Source of the DNA: Bacteroidota bacterium
Lineage (GTDB): Bacteria; Bacteroidota; Bacteroidia; Chitinophagales; Chitinophagaceae
Assembly: GCA_947461125.1 (NCBI GenBank)
Contig: CANHHX010000002.1
Location: 25,331 to 89,330, forward strand
Length of the DNA stretch: 64,000 nt
Direction of reading: 5' to 3'
Positions 49,601 through 60,127 of this stretch are shown in pieces. The position numbers were made by a program, and so were the translations under genes. Within the stretch, counting starts at the first letter, position 1; each line of letters begins with the position of its first letter. The notes below the pieces were generated by a model, which saw nothing but the letters and a program-made list of their open reading frames with translations, did not search any database and was not told the DNA's origin.

Positions 49601-51196
49601 CTAAAAACCTGGATTTTGAACCATGTTTGGATTATTTTGAACCTGTGTTACCGGAATTGGTAAAATCGTTCTATTGTAAAAATTTGACGTTGTAGCGCTA
49701 TACTGAATCAATCTTGAAGCTGCATTTCCACCAGAACTAATTTTTACAAAATTGGTTTGTGTTCTATTTAAATCAAATAGTCGCTGACCTTCAAAAGCCA
49801 ACTCTTTTCTTCTTTCTACGATAATGCTATCTAAATATGCATTAGCAGAAATAGTTCCAGTAGGAAGCGTACCTGTTAATAGCGCATTAAATGGTCTTGT
49901 GGCAGAAGCAGTATCTCTAGATTTTCTGATAAGGTTAATGTCAGTCAAAGAAGTCGTTAGTAAGCTTGGCGTACTATTTGCAACAGCAAGTCTAGCATTT
50001 GCTTCACCTCTAATTAAATACATTTCTGCAAATCTTAACACCTTAATGTTTTCCATGTACGTAGAAATGTTGATGTACTTAGTAGGAAGTGGCACATTCG
50101 TTTCTCCACCCAACGAGTTTCTATCACCAAGTGCTATAAATGCTCTTCTAACATCGGTAGCAGAATAAGCTTCATATAAACCTCTAAACGTAGAAAGCGT
50201 TGTACCCGTACTTCTACTATTCATAGAATTTCTTGTACCAAGCATTTCTCCATATCCTTGTTGACTACATAAATAGGCATAAGAATCCACGCCTGGATTG
50301 TCATTGGTATTATTGGCTATTTCAAATATAGACTCTGCGCTATTTTGCGTTCTAAAATCTTGTAGCATGTTTCCAAATGTATAAAGCGCATAACGTCCAG
50401 ATGCAATAACCTGATTGGCCGCATCAGCAGCGCTTGCCCAATCGGATTTATAAACAGAAACCCTTGCTTTTAATGCTAGTGTTGAAAAACGGTTCATACG
50501 AATTTTAAACAAGGTATTATTGACAACACCGTTGCTAATTACATTTCCTGATTGAGGTAAAAGTGCAATAGCAGCTGTTATGTCTTTATCAATTTGAGCA
50601 TATACCTCTGCAGCAGTATTTCTTGCAGGATACACGACTTCTGTAATATTAGTAATTGGCTTAATTACAAGTGGAACACCTAAATGTGATCCATCGGCGG
50701 TAAAATTTAATGGACGCGCAAAAAACTTCATTAAATCAAAATAAACAAGCGCTCTAACGGCATAAGCTTCACCTACTAGTTGCGCAGCTTCTTCTTGCTC
50801 TAAAGATGTTGCTATTTTTTTAATGTTAGCCTCATTTGCAATTATAGCATTGGTATTGGTCACTATTTGATACATCTGACTCCACATTCTACTAACGTTA
50901 GCGTCAGTTGCAGTATGTGTTACCGTATTCATTCCGGTATACCTGTTACCAGTTCTTACGCTTCTTGTTGCGTTATCTGAAAGTACTTCTGGAATGACCA
51001 TGGCATCTCTACCATAATAACTATAAGATTGCATCAAAGAGTAAAGACCATTAACAGCGGCTCTTGAAGTTGGCATGCTTTTAAATACGTCTTCTGTAAG
51101 TACACTTTGTTGTGGTTTTACATCTAAAAAATCTTTACTACAAGAAGTAACAAGTAGTAAACCGGTAATCAGTGTTATTGAATATATTTTTTTCAT
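49601..51196 (-). CDS. RagB/SusD outer-membrane lipoprotein
   Basis: MKKIYSITLITGLLLVTSCSKDFLDVKPQQSVLTEDVFKSMPTSRAAVNGLYSLMQ; C-term FEGQRLFDLNRT...RTILPIPVTQVQNNPNMVQNPGF. Confidence 0.95.
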   Translation of the reverse strand: MKKIYSITLITGLLLVTSCSKDFLDVKPQQSVLTEDVFKSMPTSRAAVNGLYSLMQSYSYYGRDAMVIPEVLSDNATRSVRTGNRYTGMNTVTHTATDANVSRMWSQMYQIVTNTNAIIANEANIKKIATSLEQEEAAQLVGEAYAVRALVYFDLMKFFARPLNFTADGSHLGVPLVIKPITNITEVVYPARNTAAEVYAQIDKDITAAIALLPQSGNVISNGVVNNTLFKIRMNRFSTLALKARVSVYKSDWASAADAANQVIASGRYALYTFGNMLQDFRTQNSAESIFEIANNTNDNPGVDSYAYLCSQQGYGEMLGTRNSMNSRSTGTTLSTFRGLYEAYSATDVRRAFIALGDRNSLGGETNVPLPTKYINISTYMENIKVLRFAEMYLIRGEANARLAVANSTPSLLTTSLTDINLIRKSRDTASATRPFNALLTGTLPTGTISANAYLDSIIVERRKELAFEGQRLFDLNRTQTNFVKISSGGNAASRLIQYSATTSNFYNRTILPIPVTQVQNNPNMVQNPGF

Positions 51197-51214
51197 AAAT
51201 GAAACTTTATGCAA

Positions 51215-54200
51215 TTAAAAATTGATGTCTAGGCCAAATAAAAATGTATTGAAAACCGGTGGGCGTTGCGCCATGGTTCCATCAATACTAACTTCTGGGT
51301 CTGTATTAAACCTCTTGTCCTTTACATAGGTAAATAGGTTTTGTCCGCGGAGGTATACCCTTACATTACTAAACTTAAATTTATTTAGTAATTCGGTTGG
51401 TAAATTATAAGAAAGTGTTACATCTCTAAGTCTAATATAACTTCCGTCATATAAAAACCTGCTACTTTCAAAACTACCAGATGAAGATTGAGTGCCTAAA
51501 AACACAGGCTTTGGAACATCTGTAATTTGACCTGGGGTTGTCCAGCGTCTTTCATATTCATATCTGCTTAGGCCATTACTTTGATCAGAAAATCCAAGGT
51601 TAGCATCTGTTTTTTGTAAATAACCATAATCATCATAAATGGTATTACCCCAAAAAGTATATAATTGGAAGCTAAATCTGAAATTTTTGTAAGAAAACGT
51701 ATTGGTTAAACCACCATAGAATTTAGGTAATGCGCTTCCATACTGTAAACGCGGAAGTGCCGTTGTAAACACATTCGTGGTTGAATCTTTTGCGCCACTT
51801 CTGTACCATAAGGCCTCACCATTTGCAGGATTCACGCCCGCGTAACCGCGTTGGAAATGTGTATAAAAATCGTTACCAACATTTCTTAAATAATTGGCAT
51901 TTCCGGCATATGCTGGATCAATTTCTGTGATAGTATTTTGATTGGTGGTAATGTTAAAATCGGTAACCCACTTGAAACCACCCTTAGACTTTGGCGCAAT
52001 GTTTACAGATGAAAGAGTTAGTTCTATACCTGTATTTTTCATGGCACCACTGTTCACCGTAATACTTGTTACACCATTAACACTTGGGATGGACTGACTA
52101 ATTAATAAATCACTTGTGGTTCTAGTATACCACTCAAAAGATCCAGATAGTCTACCTTTTAACATAGAAAAATCAAGACCAATATTCAATGGAATATTTT
52201 TTTCCCAAGTTAAATTGTCGTTGGCTAATTGATTTTGAGCAAGACCAGATTGTAAATTGTAATCGCTTCCCGCACCATACAAACCAAACGATTCAAAATT
52301 ATCAATACCCTGATTACCGGTGTAACCATAGCTTCCTCTTAATTTTAATTCGCTTAACCAACTAACATTATAAAACTTTTCGTTAGAAATATTCCAACCC
52401 GCACCAACAGACCAAAAAGTTGCTTTTCTAAAATTTTTGGCAAATCTTGAAGAAGCGTCTTCTCTAAGTGATCCAGAAATAAAATATAAATCTTTGAAAG
52501 AATAGTTGGTGTTAAAAAACTTACTAATTAATCTGTTAGCAGTTCCTGAACCAGTTGTTAATGTTGGGCTAGAACCTCCCGCTGCGGTAATTGTACCTGG
52601 TGCAATTCCGTTAACTGCAATTTCTATGTCAACATCTGATCTGCTTTGTGCTTCATATCCTGCAAATGCCTCTAATTTATGATCATCAGCAAGATCTACT
52701 TTATAGCGTAAGATATTTGTTGCTACCCAGTTGGTAATATCTTGCGTATAATTTTGGATGGTGCCACCTACTGCAACAATGGCATTACCTACTCTTGGAT
52801 CATATTGCGTACTACTAAATGCATGGTTAAAGTCCATCGCATAAGAACCTTCAAAAGTTAATCCCTTTGTTATTTTATAGGTCGCTGCTGCGTTTGCAGC
52901 AATATTATAGGTCTTAGCTTTCCTTTTAGTTGTTTCAATAACTGCAACTGGATTATATCCATTATTATATCCAAGCTCATATGTTTTACCATCACTTTTA
53001 TAAATAGGCAACCATGGCGCTAAACGGTACATAGCCCTAACTGGATTTGCAAAAAATGAGCCACCTAAAAAGTTACTTGTTTGTTGGAAGCTTCCACTAA
53101 AGCCGCCTTTAAAAGAAAGCTTTTTTGTTAACTCAGAAGAAATATTGATACGGTAAGTTGCCTTATCGTAGTTGAGTCCTTTTGTAGGCGCTTCAGAATT
53201 ATAATAACTACCTGAAACAAAATATGTAGACTTATCGTTTCCGCCACTCGCATTTAAATTGTATTGTGCATATTGACCTTGTCTTAATACTGCATCAAAC
53301 CAATCGGTGTTGGTTGTTCTACTAATGCCATTTGCTGTTAACAAAGAATCATAAGAACCCGCTCTATTTCCAGCGTTCACCCAACCTTCTCTATAATATT
53401 GTAGGTATTGATCTGTATTGAGCGTTTTTTGTTCATCACGAATGGTGTTGTTATTGATACCGTTTTGATAGGTAAAATGAAATTTAGATTTTCCAGACTT
53501 ACCTTTTTTTGTTGTAATTAATACCACACCGTTTGCAGCTCTAGAACCATATAATGAAGTAGCCGCCGCATCTTTTAAAATTGACATGGTTTCCACGTCG
53601 TTTGGATTGAGACCTGCGATCGTATTACTATTCATTCCAGAAATATCACCACTCACCACAGGGATACCATCAATTACATATAATGGTGCAGAGCCTGCAT
53701 TAATAGAACCAATACCGCGCACCCTGATATTTGGAACACCCCCTGGTTGACCACTTGCATTGGTTGATTGAACACCCGCTACATTACCTTGTATACTTTC
53801 TTGTACCGAAGGATTCGGTGCACTTTCAATAACTGAATTTTTAACCGTTGTAGCAGCACCCGTAAATGAACTACGTTTTTGATTGGTGTAGGCAAGTACC
53901 AAAACATCTGAAAGATTATTTTCGGCATCCTGCATTTTTACAACAGTCATTTTAGGATCAAAAACTGATACGTTTTGCGCAATTAAGTCTACTCGCGAAA
54001 ACTGAAGGATGGTTCCTTTGTTTACCTTAATAGTAAATGAACCGTCTTCTGCCGAAATGGTTCCTGTTTTAGATTTTAAAACTTTTACGGTTACATTGGC
54101 TAGTGGCTGGTTGTCTTTGATTGAAATGACCTTACCAGTTACGGTCACCAAATCATTTCCAGCAGTTGAGCTGGGATTTTGTGCAATGACTTGATTAGAC

Positions 54201-54256
54201 AGCAATTGAAGTGCCAGTCCAATAATTGTCACAATTACATGGATGTTTTTTTTCAT
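51215..54256 (-). CDS. SusC/RagA-type TonB-dependent transporter
   Basis: CarboxypepD_reg-like domain (VTGKVISIKDNQPLANVTVKVLKSKTGTISAEDGSFTIKV); plug VRGIGSINAGSAPLYVIDGIPV...MSILKDAAATSLYGSRAANGVVLITTKKG. Confidence 0.96.
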   Translation of the reverse strand: MKKNIHVIVTIIGLALQLLSNQVIAQNPSSTAGNDLVTVTGKVISIKDNQPLANVTVKVLKSKTGTISAEDGSFTIKVNKGTILQFSRVDLIAQNVSVFDPKMTVVKMQDAENNLSDVLVLAYTNQKRSSFTGAATTVKNSVIESAPNPSVQESIQGNVAGVQSTNASGQPGGVPNIRVRGIGSINAGSAPLYVIDGIPVVSGDISGMNSNTIAGLNPNDVETMSILKDAAATSLYGSRAANGVVLITTKKGKSGKSKFHFTYQNGINNNTIRDEQKTLNTDQYLQYYREGWVNAGNRAGSYDSLLTANGISRTTNTDWFDAVLRQGQYAQYNLNASGGNDKSTYFVSGSYYNSEAPTKGLNYDKATYRINISSELTKKLSFKGGFSGSFQQTSNFLGGSFFANPVRAMYRLAPWLPIYKSDGKTYELGYNNGYNPVAVIETTKRKAKTYNIAANAAATYKITKGLTFEGSYAMDFNHAFSSTQYDPRVGNAIVAVGGTIQNYTQDITNWVATNILRYKVDLADDHKLEAFAGYEAQSRSDVDIEIAVNGIAPGTITAAGGSSPTLTTGSGTANRLISKFFNTNYSFKDLYFISGSLREDASSRFAKNFRKATFWSVGAGWNISNEKFYNVSWLSELKLRGSYGYTGNQGIDNFESFGLYGAGSDYNLQSGLAQNQLANDNLTWEKNIPLNIGLDFSMLKGRLSGSFEWYTRTTSDLLISQSIPSVNGVTSITVNSGAMKNTGIELTLSSVNIAPKSKGGFKWVTDFNITTNQNTITEIDPAYAGNANYLRNVGNDFYTHFQRGYAGVNPANGEALWYRSGAKDSTTNVFTTALPRLQYGSALPKFYGGLTNTFSYKNFRFSFQLYTFWGNTIYDDYGYLQKTDANLGFSDQSNGLSRYEYERRWTTPGQITDVPKPVFLGTQSSSGSFESSRFLYDGSYIRLRDVTLSYNLPTELLNKFKFSNVRVYLRGQNLFTYVKDKRFNTDPEVSIDGTMAQRPPVFNTFLFGLDINF

Positions 54257-54277
54257 ATAGCGTAGTTAAATCGTTTA

Positions 54278-54298
54278 AAATAACCCTTTGGGTTATTT
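54278..54298. promoter_or_regulatory. Perfect 9-bp inverted repeat, 3-nt loop, in the susC leader
   Basis: AAATAACCC-TTT-GGGTTATTT, 21 bp upstream of the susC ATG (54256). Confidence 0.5.
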
Positions 54299-54373
54299 AT
54301 CGGGAACAAATTAAGGTGCATAACCTCCAAAACATCATTTTGTTGTTTCTAAAGTATTATTAAATAAATTTCG

Positions 54374-54408
54374 TAATTTCCGAAATGCATTTATGGTTTC
54401 GGAAATTA
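54374..54408. promoter_or_regulatory. 12-bp inverted repeat in the divergent intergenic region (candidate operator)
   Basis: TAATTTCCGAAA (54374-54385) ... TTTCGGAAATTA (54397-54408), perfect complement, 11-nt spacer. Confidence 0.5.
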
Positions 54409-54441
54409 TAATTATATGATATTCAATAATTTATAAAAATT

Positions 54442-55686
54442 ATGCTTAAAAAAGGCAAAGAAGAAATTATATATTTATTAAATAAATGTATCGAGAAATT
54501 TCAACTCGAAACAGGTAAATCGGTGGTGCAAAACACCAACCGGAAAAATTATGAGGAACTGGCCATCATGCTAAGCGAGATTAGCAATCAGCTCCCCAAC
54601 ACCCAGGAACAATTTGGTCATGCCCCCCACGAACCAGATCCTCAAAATAATAAAGCCAACTACCCTTTTAGAAAATATGACATAACAGGGGGTCAAATCA
54701 AAGATGCCCTGATGGGACTTGTAGCCAATCCGCGTACTTTTTTGGTTGATACCTGCTACATTTATTTGTACAATATGGGAAGACAGGCTTTTGAAAAAAC
54801 CCCGGTTGATCCATTTTTAATTGCTAGCCCACAGGAAGAGGGGCAGCCAAAAGACAGTTATTCTATTATTACAGAAAACCAGCAGCTTAAAATTAAGTTG
54901 GCAGCCCTCGTTAAAGAAACAGATCACAAAATTGCTTCTCGCCTTCGTTTCTACCGACTTCTATTTATTCCACTTTGTATATGTCTATTATTTGCAGGCG
55001 CTTATTTTTGGAACAAGGGCAATGAAAATTCTTTGCATTTAGAAACATTTAGCAAAGACTTCAATTTACTTCCATATAGAGTGAATCAAAAAGAAAAAGA
55101 AAATTTAGAAGGTGTTTGGCTTTGTTATACTGGTTCACCTCAGGCTCGCTTATCAGATCCCAATAGATACCATAAAGTAGTGGCCAACCTCGTTGAAATA
55201 AAATACAAAGATGGTTATTTTACTTACCACAGGTACGGTGCTAGTTTTAATCATACCGGTTATATTCAGGTTGAAGCACCTAACACATTATCTATTCATT
55301 CTCGCATTTTAAACGGATCCGATAAAACAGAATATCCACGACACAGTTTAATGAGTATTGATCCAAAAAATGAATATCAAACTTCTATTTCTGCATCTTG
55401 GAATTTTGATGCAGGCAACAATAAAAGAATGATTGGCATTCGAGAAGTGTATAAAAAATTAGGAAAGGGTGGACGTATCGAAGAAGTAATAAATACGCCC
55501 GCCAATGCAAGTTGTCAATGTAAAATCATTAAGTGGTATCAAAAAAATAACAAGGTTGAAACTTTTTATTTAAAAAACACCATATTAGACTCTACCAAAA
55601 ATGCTTCGCTGTATTCATTAATTGATGAAAAAAGTATTCTGCTAAAAGATCCAGAAGCAGCTGTTATTATGGATAAAAACTTTTAG
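54442..55686 (+). CDS. Uncharacterised single-TM protein, 414 aa, divergent from susC
   Basis: Cytosolic-looking N-terminus, one TM (LLFIPLCICLLFAGAYFW, around aa 185), C-terminal extracytoplasmic domain; no family recognised. Confidence 0.8.
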   Translation: MLKKGKEEIIYLLNKCIEKFQLETGKSVVQNTNRKNYEELAIMLSEISNQLPNTQEQFGHAPHEPDPQNNKANYPFRKYDITGGQIKDALMGLVANPRTFLVDTCYIYLYNMGRQAFEKTPVDPFLIASPQEEGQPKDSYSIITENQQLKIKLAALVKETDHKIASRLRFYRLLFIPLCICLLFAGAYFWNKGNENSLHLETFSKDFNLLPYRVNQKEKENLEGVWLCYTGSPQARLSDPNRYHKVVANLVEIKYKDGYFTYHRYGASFNHTGYIQVEAPNTLSIHSRILNGSDKTEYPRHSLMSIDPKNEYQTSISASWNFDAGNNKRMIGIREVYKKLGKGGRIEEVINTPANASCQCKIIKWYQKNNKVETFYLKNTILDSTKNASLYSLIDEKSILLKDPEAAVIMDKNF

Positions 55687-55704
55687 GTTTTTTAGTTCAA
55701 CGGG

Positions 55705-57030
55705 TTATCTAGTTAACCTATAAATAGTAAGCGCCGCTCTTTTGATTAAGTGTGGAAACTCTTTGAGGTTAATGGTTTCGCCAGGCGCATGCGCACCTTT
55801 TCCAGAAGCGCCCATACCATCCACTGCATCAACAAACTGTGCAATATAAGAAACGTCTCCAGCTCCTCGTGAACCAGGATCTCCCTCAACAGCAGGACCT
55901 AAACCTAAATCAGTTGTAACACCACTAATCACTTCCAATAATTTTCTATTGCCTTGCGTTGGCTCCATGCTTGGAATACCATCACTAAATGTAATGGTAG
56001 CTTTTGTTCCTGCTAGATTTTTTTGCACAATAGCATTCATGGTTTTACGTGCTTCTACTTTTTGAGCTTCTGTTAAAAAACGTAAGTCGCCGGTAACAAT
56101 TGCATCTGGTGCAATGATATTTGTTTTTCCTAACGCAGAAGCTGTTGCTGCAGATTTTTGATATTCGATTTCAGAACCACCTACAAACATGCCAGGATTG
56201 AAGGTTAAATATTTTTCAGAACTTAGTTTTTCTCTAAACTCATTCACAATTCGGGCCGCTTCATAAATAGCGCCATAGCCTCCGCTTGTTGTAAATACAC
56301 TGGCACTATGTCCTGTTTTTCCAGAAACTTTTAGAGACCAGGAACTAGAACCTCTTCTTGCGGTAGCAATCGTATTTAAACCATGTGCACTTTCAAAACC
56401 AAGTGCCACATCTGTTTTTTTTGCTGCCTCCATAAAATGTCCTCTACTAACTTGTCGGGGCTTTCCTGAAGACTCTTCATCACCCGTTAAATAAGCAATG
56501 ATATCTGCATTGTTTAATAAACCCTGTTGTTGCAAGGCTTGTAATGCAATAACCATAATTACATCGCCTCCTTTCATATCGTAAACGCCCTGACCGGTTG
56601 CCACAGAATCATTAAGTATCGAAAATGGACTTGCTGGCATATCAGGTTCAAAAACAGTATCCAAATGACCAATTAAAAAAAGCTTTTTTGCGGTAGGTGA
56701 CTTTTGTTTTTTATCAAATCCAATAGTGGCTACTAAATGTCCGGCTCTTTTTAAAGAATCAGGCATTGTAATCCATTCGGTTTTAAATTTCGCTTTCTCA
56801 AATTCTCTTGTAAAAATGGCGCCCACTTTTTTTACACCTTCAATATTTAATGTACCACTATTAATGTCCACTGTTTCTTTTAAAAGTGCAATGGCCCTTG
56901 GCATATTTTGATCTATATAAGTTAAAACAGCTTTTTCCTCTGCATTGAGCCCTGTTGTAATGGGCTGTTGCGCAAAAACAGATACCTGTAATACTAGACA
57001 AAGGGCAATAAAGGATAGGCTTTTCATCAA
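55705..57030 (-). CDS. M20-family metallopeptidase (carboxypeptidase G2-like)
   Basis: LFLIGHLDTVFEPD; GQGVYDMKGGDVIMVIALQAL; LTGDEESSGKPR; GDPGSRGAGDVSYIAQFVDAVDGMGASGKGAHAPGE. Confidence 0.93.
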   Translation of the reverse strand: MMKSLSFIALCLVLQVSVFAQQPITTGLNAEEKAVLTYIDQNMPRAIALLKETVDINSGTLNIEGVKKVGAIFTREFEKAKFKTEWITMPDSLKRAGHLVATIGFDKKQKSPTAKKLFLIGHLDTVFEPDMPASPFSILNDSVATGQGVYDMKGGDVIMVIALQALQQQGLLNNADIIAYLTGDEESSGKPRQVSRGHFMEAAKKTDVALGFESAHGLNTIATARRGSSSWSLKVSGKTGHSASVFTTSGGYGAIYEAARIVNEFREKLSSEKYLTFNPGMFVGGSEIEYQKSAATASALGKTNIIAPDAIVTGDLRFLTEAQKVEARKTMNAIVQKNLAGTKATITFSDGIPSMEPTQGNRKLLEVISGVTTDLGLGPAVEGDPGSRGAGDVSYIAQFVDAVDGMGASGKGAHAPGETINLKEFPHLIKRAALTIYRLTR

Positions 57031-57153
57031 TTGTAATTTAAATGAATCGTAAATATAGGATTAAATAAAATGGGTTAATAACCTATTAGCGCCAATAGCT
57101 TTATCAATTTTGAACCTATTCGGCGCAGTATTGTTATATCATTAAACAAGAAC

Positions 57154-57750
57154 ATGAGAGCTTTATATATTGCACTTGGTCTGGGCGCCATTTATATAAT
57201 TTTTCAATCATTTGTTGCTGGCAACGCTGTAAAAACTGAAAAACAAAAATATAGAACCGTCTTAAAAGATGATGTGCTTGAAATAAGATACTATCCTTCG
57301 GCAACCATGGCAACGGTTTATTCCAGTGCCACAAATTACAAATCGGTGTCAAGCAGTGGATTTGGAAAACTAGCCCGTTTTATATTTGGCGGCAACAACG
57401 AAAACGAAAGTATTGCTATGACGGCTCCCGTAAGAATGAACATGTCGGAAAAGGGCGCTGAAATGAGTTTTGTAATGCCAACAAAATACAATGAAAGTAA
57501 CCTACCTAAACCCAATGACGAGAGCATTCACATACACCAATCGGCTCCCCAATACGTTGCCGTAGTTTCTTTTGGAGGCTATGCAAACGACGAAAAAATA
57601 AAGACGCATAAAGAGAAGCTATTACAAATACTTTCAGAACGTAACATAAAAGTTACGGGTGAGTATACATTTTTGGGATACAACGCCCCCTATCAAATGA
57701 TTGCAAGAACCAATGAAATTGCAATTCCCATCGCATGGACCGAACAATAG
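57154..57750 (+). CDS. SOUL-family heme-binding protein
   Basis: LKDDVLEIRYYPSATMATVYS; FGKLARFIFGGNNENESIAMTAPVRM; MSFVMPTKY; NAPYQMIARTNEIAIPI. Confidence 0.92.
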   Translation: MRALYIALGLGAIYIIFQSFVAGNAVKTEKQKYRTVLKDDVLEIRYYPSATMATVYSSATNYKSVSSSGFGKLARFIFGGNNENESIAMTAPVRMNMSEKGAEMSFVMPTKYNESNLPKPNDESIHIHQSAPQYVAVVSFGGYANDEKIKTHKEKLLQILSERNIKVTGEYTFLGYNAPYQMIARTNEIAIPIAWTEQ

Positions 57751-57812
57751 AAGCGTCTTAAAAACGTTATAGTATTCAACCAATTAGAGATTCTATTGTT
57801 TAACAATTATCT

Positions 57813-60125
57813 ATGCGTAAAATACTAGCCACCTTTTTATTGGTTATCTCTCTGGGATTATATTGCCTGCCCCTCATGGCGCAGCAAAATGTGGTGCTAA
57901 GTGGCACGGTTCGTGATAAAAAAACAGGAGAATCTTTAATTAAAGCTGTTATCCGTATACAGGAACTGCCAAACGCCGGCATTATTTCCAACGAATATGG
58001 ATTTTACTCCTTATCCATGCCAAAAGGTAATTACGTTGCGGTGGTGTCACAAGTGGGATATGAAACCCTTGTACAAAAAATAAAATTAGATAGCAGTGTA
58101 TCTATCGATTTTAAGTTGGAAACAAAAAACCAACTCCGAGAAGTAGTGGTAGAATCGTCACGTAAAAACGACAACCTTACTAAGGCGCAAATGGGCACCG
58201 AAACCATTAACATGTCGGCAATTAGTAAAGTACCAGTAATATTTGGAGAAAAAGATCTTTTAAAAACAATACAATTATTACCTGGCGTAAAATCGGCGGG
58301 CGAAGGAAACAGCGGCTTTTTTGTACGTGGTGGTGGTGCCGATCAAAATTTAATTTTACTGGACGAAGCGCCCGTTTATAATGCAACACATTTGCTCGGA
58401 TTTTTTAGCACCTTTAATAGTGATGCCATTAAAGATGCCACTATTATCAAAGGCAATAGCGGCAGTCAATACGGCGGTAGGCTTTCGTCGGTACTTGATG
58501 TAAAAATGAAAGAAGGCAACAACCAAGATTATACCGTTAATGGTGGGCTTGGTTTAATTAGTAGTAAAGTAAGTATTGAAGGTCCGCTACAAAAAAACAA
58601 ATCTTCATTTATACTTTCTGGTAGAAGAACATACGCTGATATGTTTTTAAAGGCAACGGAAAAATTTAAAGACAATATTTTATATTTCTATGATTTAAAT
58701 GCAAAAGCAAATTATCAAATCAACGCAAAAAACAAAGTTTATATTTCAGGATATTTTGGAAGAGACGAATTAGGACTCGGTCAAGACTTTGGTATAGACT
58801 GGGGTAATAAAACGGGAACTATTAGATGGAATAAAATAATTAGTAACAGACTCTTTTTAAACACATCACTGATATACAGCGATTATAATTACAATGTCAA
58901 GCTTAAAAATGGTGCAACGAATTTTAATATCAATTCAAATATTAAAGACGTAAACCTAAAGCAAGACTATACTTTATATGCAAACGGTTTAAATACGCTT
59001 AGGTTTGGTTTTAATTCTATCTTACACACTATTACACCAAGCACTTTTAGCGGCACTGTTATTAATAGTGTTGCTAAGGAAGGAAGAAATGGACTCGAAA
59101 ACGCACTCTACCTCACCAATAATTATAGAGCCAACAATCAATTAACCATCGATTACGGTATGCGTCTATCAATGTATACTTTAATGGGTGGCGATGTGTA
59201 TAATATTTATGAAAATGGGGTTGTTAAATCTTCTGTGAAACTTAACCGTTCCAGTTTTGGAAAGACATATGCAAATCTAGAACCTCGAATTACGACCAAC
59301 TACCGTATTAATGAGGAAACAAGCATTAAAGCTGGGTATGCAAGAAATGTGCAACACCTGCATTTGTTAAGTAACTCGGTAGCTTCTAGCCCATCCGATC
59401 AGTGGATAGGCAACTCTTATAATATCAAACCAGAAATTGCAGATCAGCTAAGCCTGGGTTATGTCACAAAATTATTTAAAAGTAATTTTGAATTTACTGC
59501 CGAAACTTATTACAAGTATTTACAAAATCAAATAGACTATAAAGACGGTGCCGAAATTAATACGGTTTCTGATGTGGAAAGTGTTTTGTTGTATGGTATA
59601 GGTAGGGCCTATGGATTAGAGTTATTGTTAAAGAAAAAAGAAGGTCGTTTAACGGGTTGGATTGGTTACACCCTTTCTAAAACAGAAAGAAAAATTGATG
59701 GCATCAATGAAGGTAAGTGGTACAATGCCAGACAAGATAGAACGCATGATATTTCGGTGGTGGGTATTTATGAATTAAATAGTAGATGGTCTATATCTGG
59801 TGTATTTGTATACAATACCGGAGACGCCGTAACATATCCTACTGGAAAATACAATTTGCAAGGGCAAACACTCTATCAGTACGCAGCTAGAAACGCCAAT
59901 CGTATGCCGGCTTACCACCGCTTGGATTTTAGCGCTACCTACGAAAAAAATAAAACAAAAAGAATGCACGGTTCTTGGAATTTTAGCTTGTACAATGTGT
60001 ATGGTAGAGAAAATGCTTTTCGTATTAGCTTCAAAGATGATCCCAACGATCCTACGAGAACACAAATTATTAGAACCGCACTTTTTAGATGGGTGCCAAG
60101 TGTAACCTATCAATTTAAATTTTAG
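57813..60125 (+). CDS. TonB-dependent receptor with carboxypeptidase-regulatory-like domain
   Basis: VVLSGTVRDKKTGESLIKAVIRIQELPNAGIISNEYGFYSLSMPKGNY; ETINMSAISKVPVIFGEKDLLKTIQLLPGVKSAGEGNSGFFVRGGGADQNLILLDEAPVYN. Confidence 0.95.
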   Translation: MRKILATFLLVISLGLYCLPLMAQQNVVLSGTVRDKKTGESLIKAVIRIQELPNAGIISNEYGFYSLSMPKGNYVAVVSQVGYETLVQKIKLDSSVSIDFKLETKNQLREVVVESSRKNDNLTKAQMGTETINMSAISKVPVIFGEKDLLKTIQLLPGVKSAGEGNSGFFVRGGGADQNLILLDEAPVYNATHLLGFFSTFNSDAIKDATIIKGNSGSQYGGRLSSVLDVKMKEGNNQDYTVNGGLGLISSKVSIEGPLQKNKSSFILSGRRTYADMFLKATEKFKDNILYFYDLNAKANYQINAKNKVYISGYFGRDELGLGQDFGIDWGNKTGTIRWNKIISNRLFLNTSLIYSDYNYNVKLKNGATNFNINSNIKDVNLKQDYTLYANGLNTLRFGFNSILHTITPSTFSGTVINSVAKEGRNGLENALYLTNNYRANNQLTIDYGMRLSMYTLMGGDVYNIYENGVVKSSVKLNRSSFGKTYANLEPRITTNYRINEETSIKAGYARNVQHLHLLSNSVASSPSDQWIGNSYNIKPEIADQLSLGYVTKLFKSNFEFTAETYYKYLQNQIDYKDGAEINTVSDVESVLLYGIGRAYGLELLLKKKEGRLTGWIGYTLSKTERKIDGINEGKWYNARQDRTHDISVVGIYELNSRWSISGVFVYNTGDAVTYPTGKYNLQGQTLYQYAARNANRMPAYHRLDFSATYEKNKTKRMHGSWNFSLYNVYGRENAFRISFKDDPNDPTRTQIIRTALFRWVPSVTYQFKF

Positions 60126-60127
60126 GC

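Noticed and set aside
57065-57085. Near-palindrome AATGGGTTAATAACCTATT between the M20 peptidase and SOUL genes
   Set aside because: Imperfect and short in an AT-rich intergenic stretch; no supporting context.
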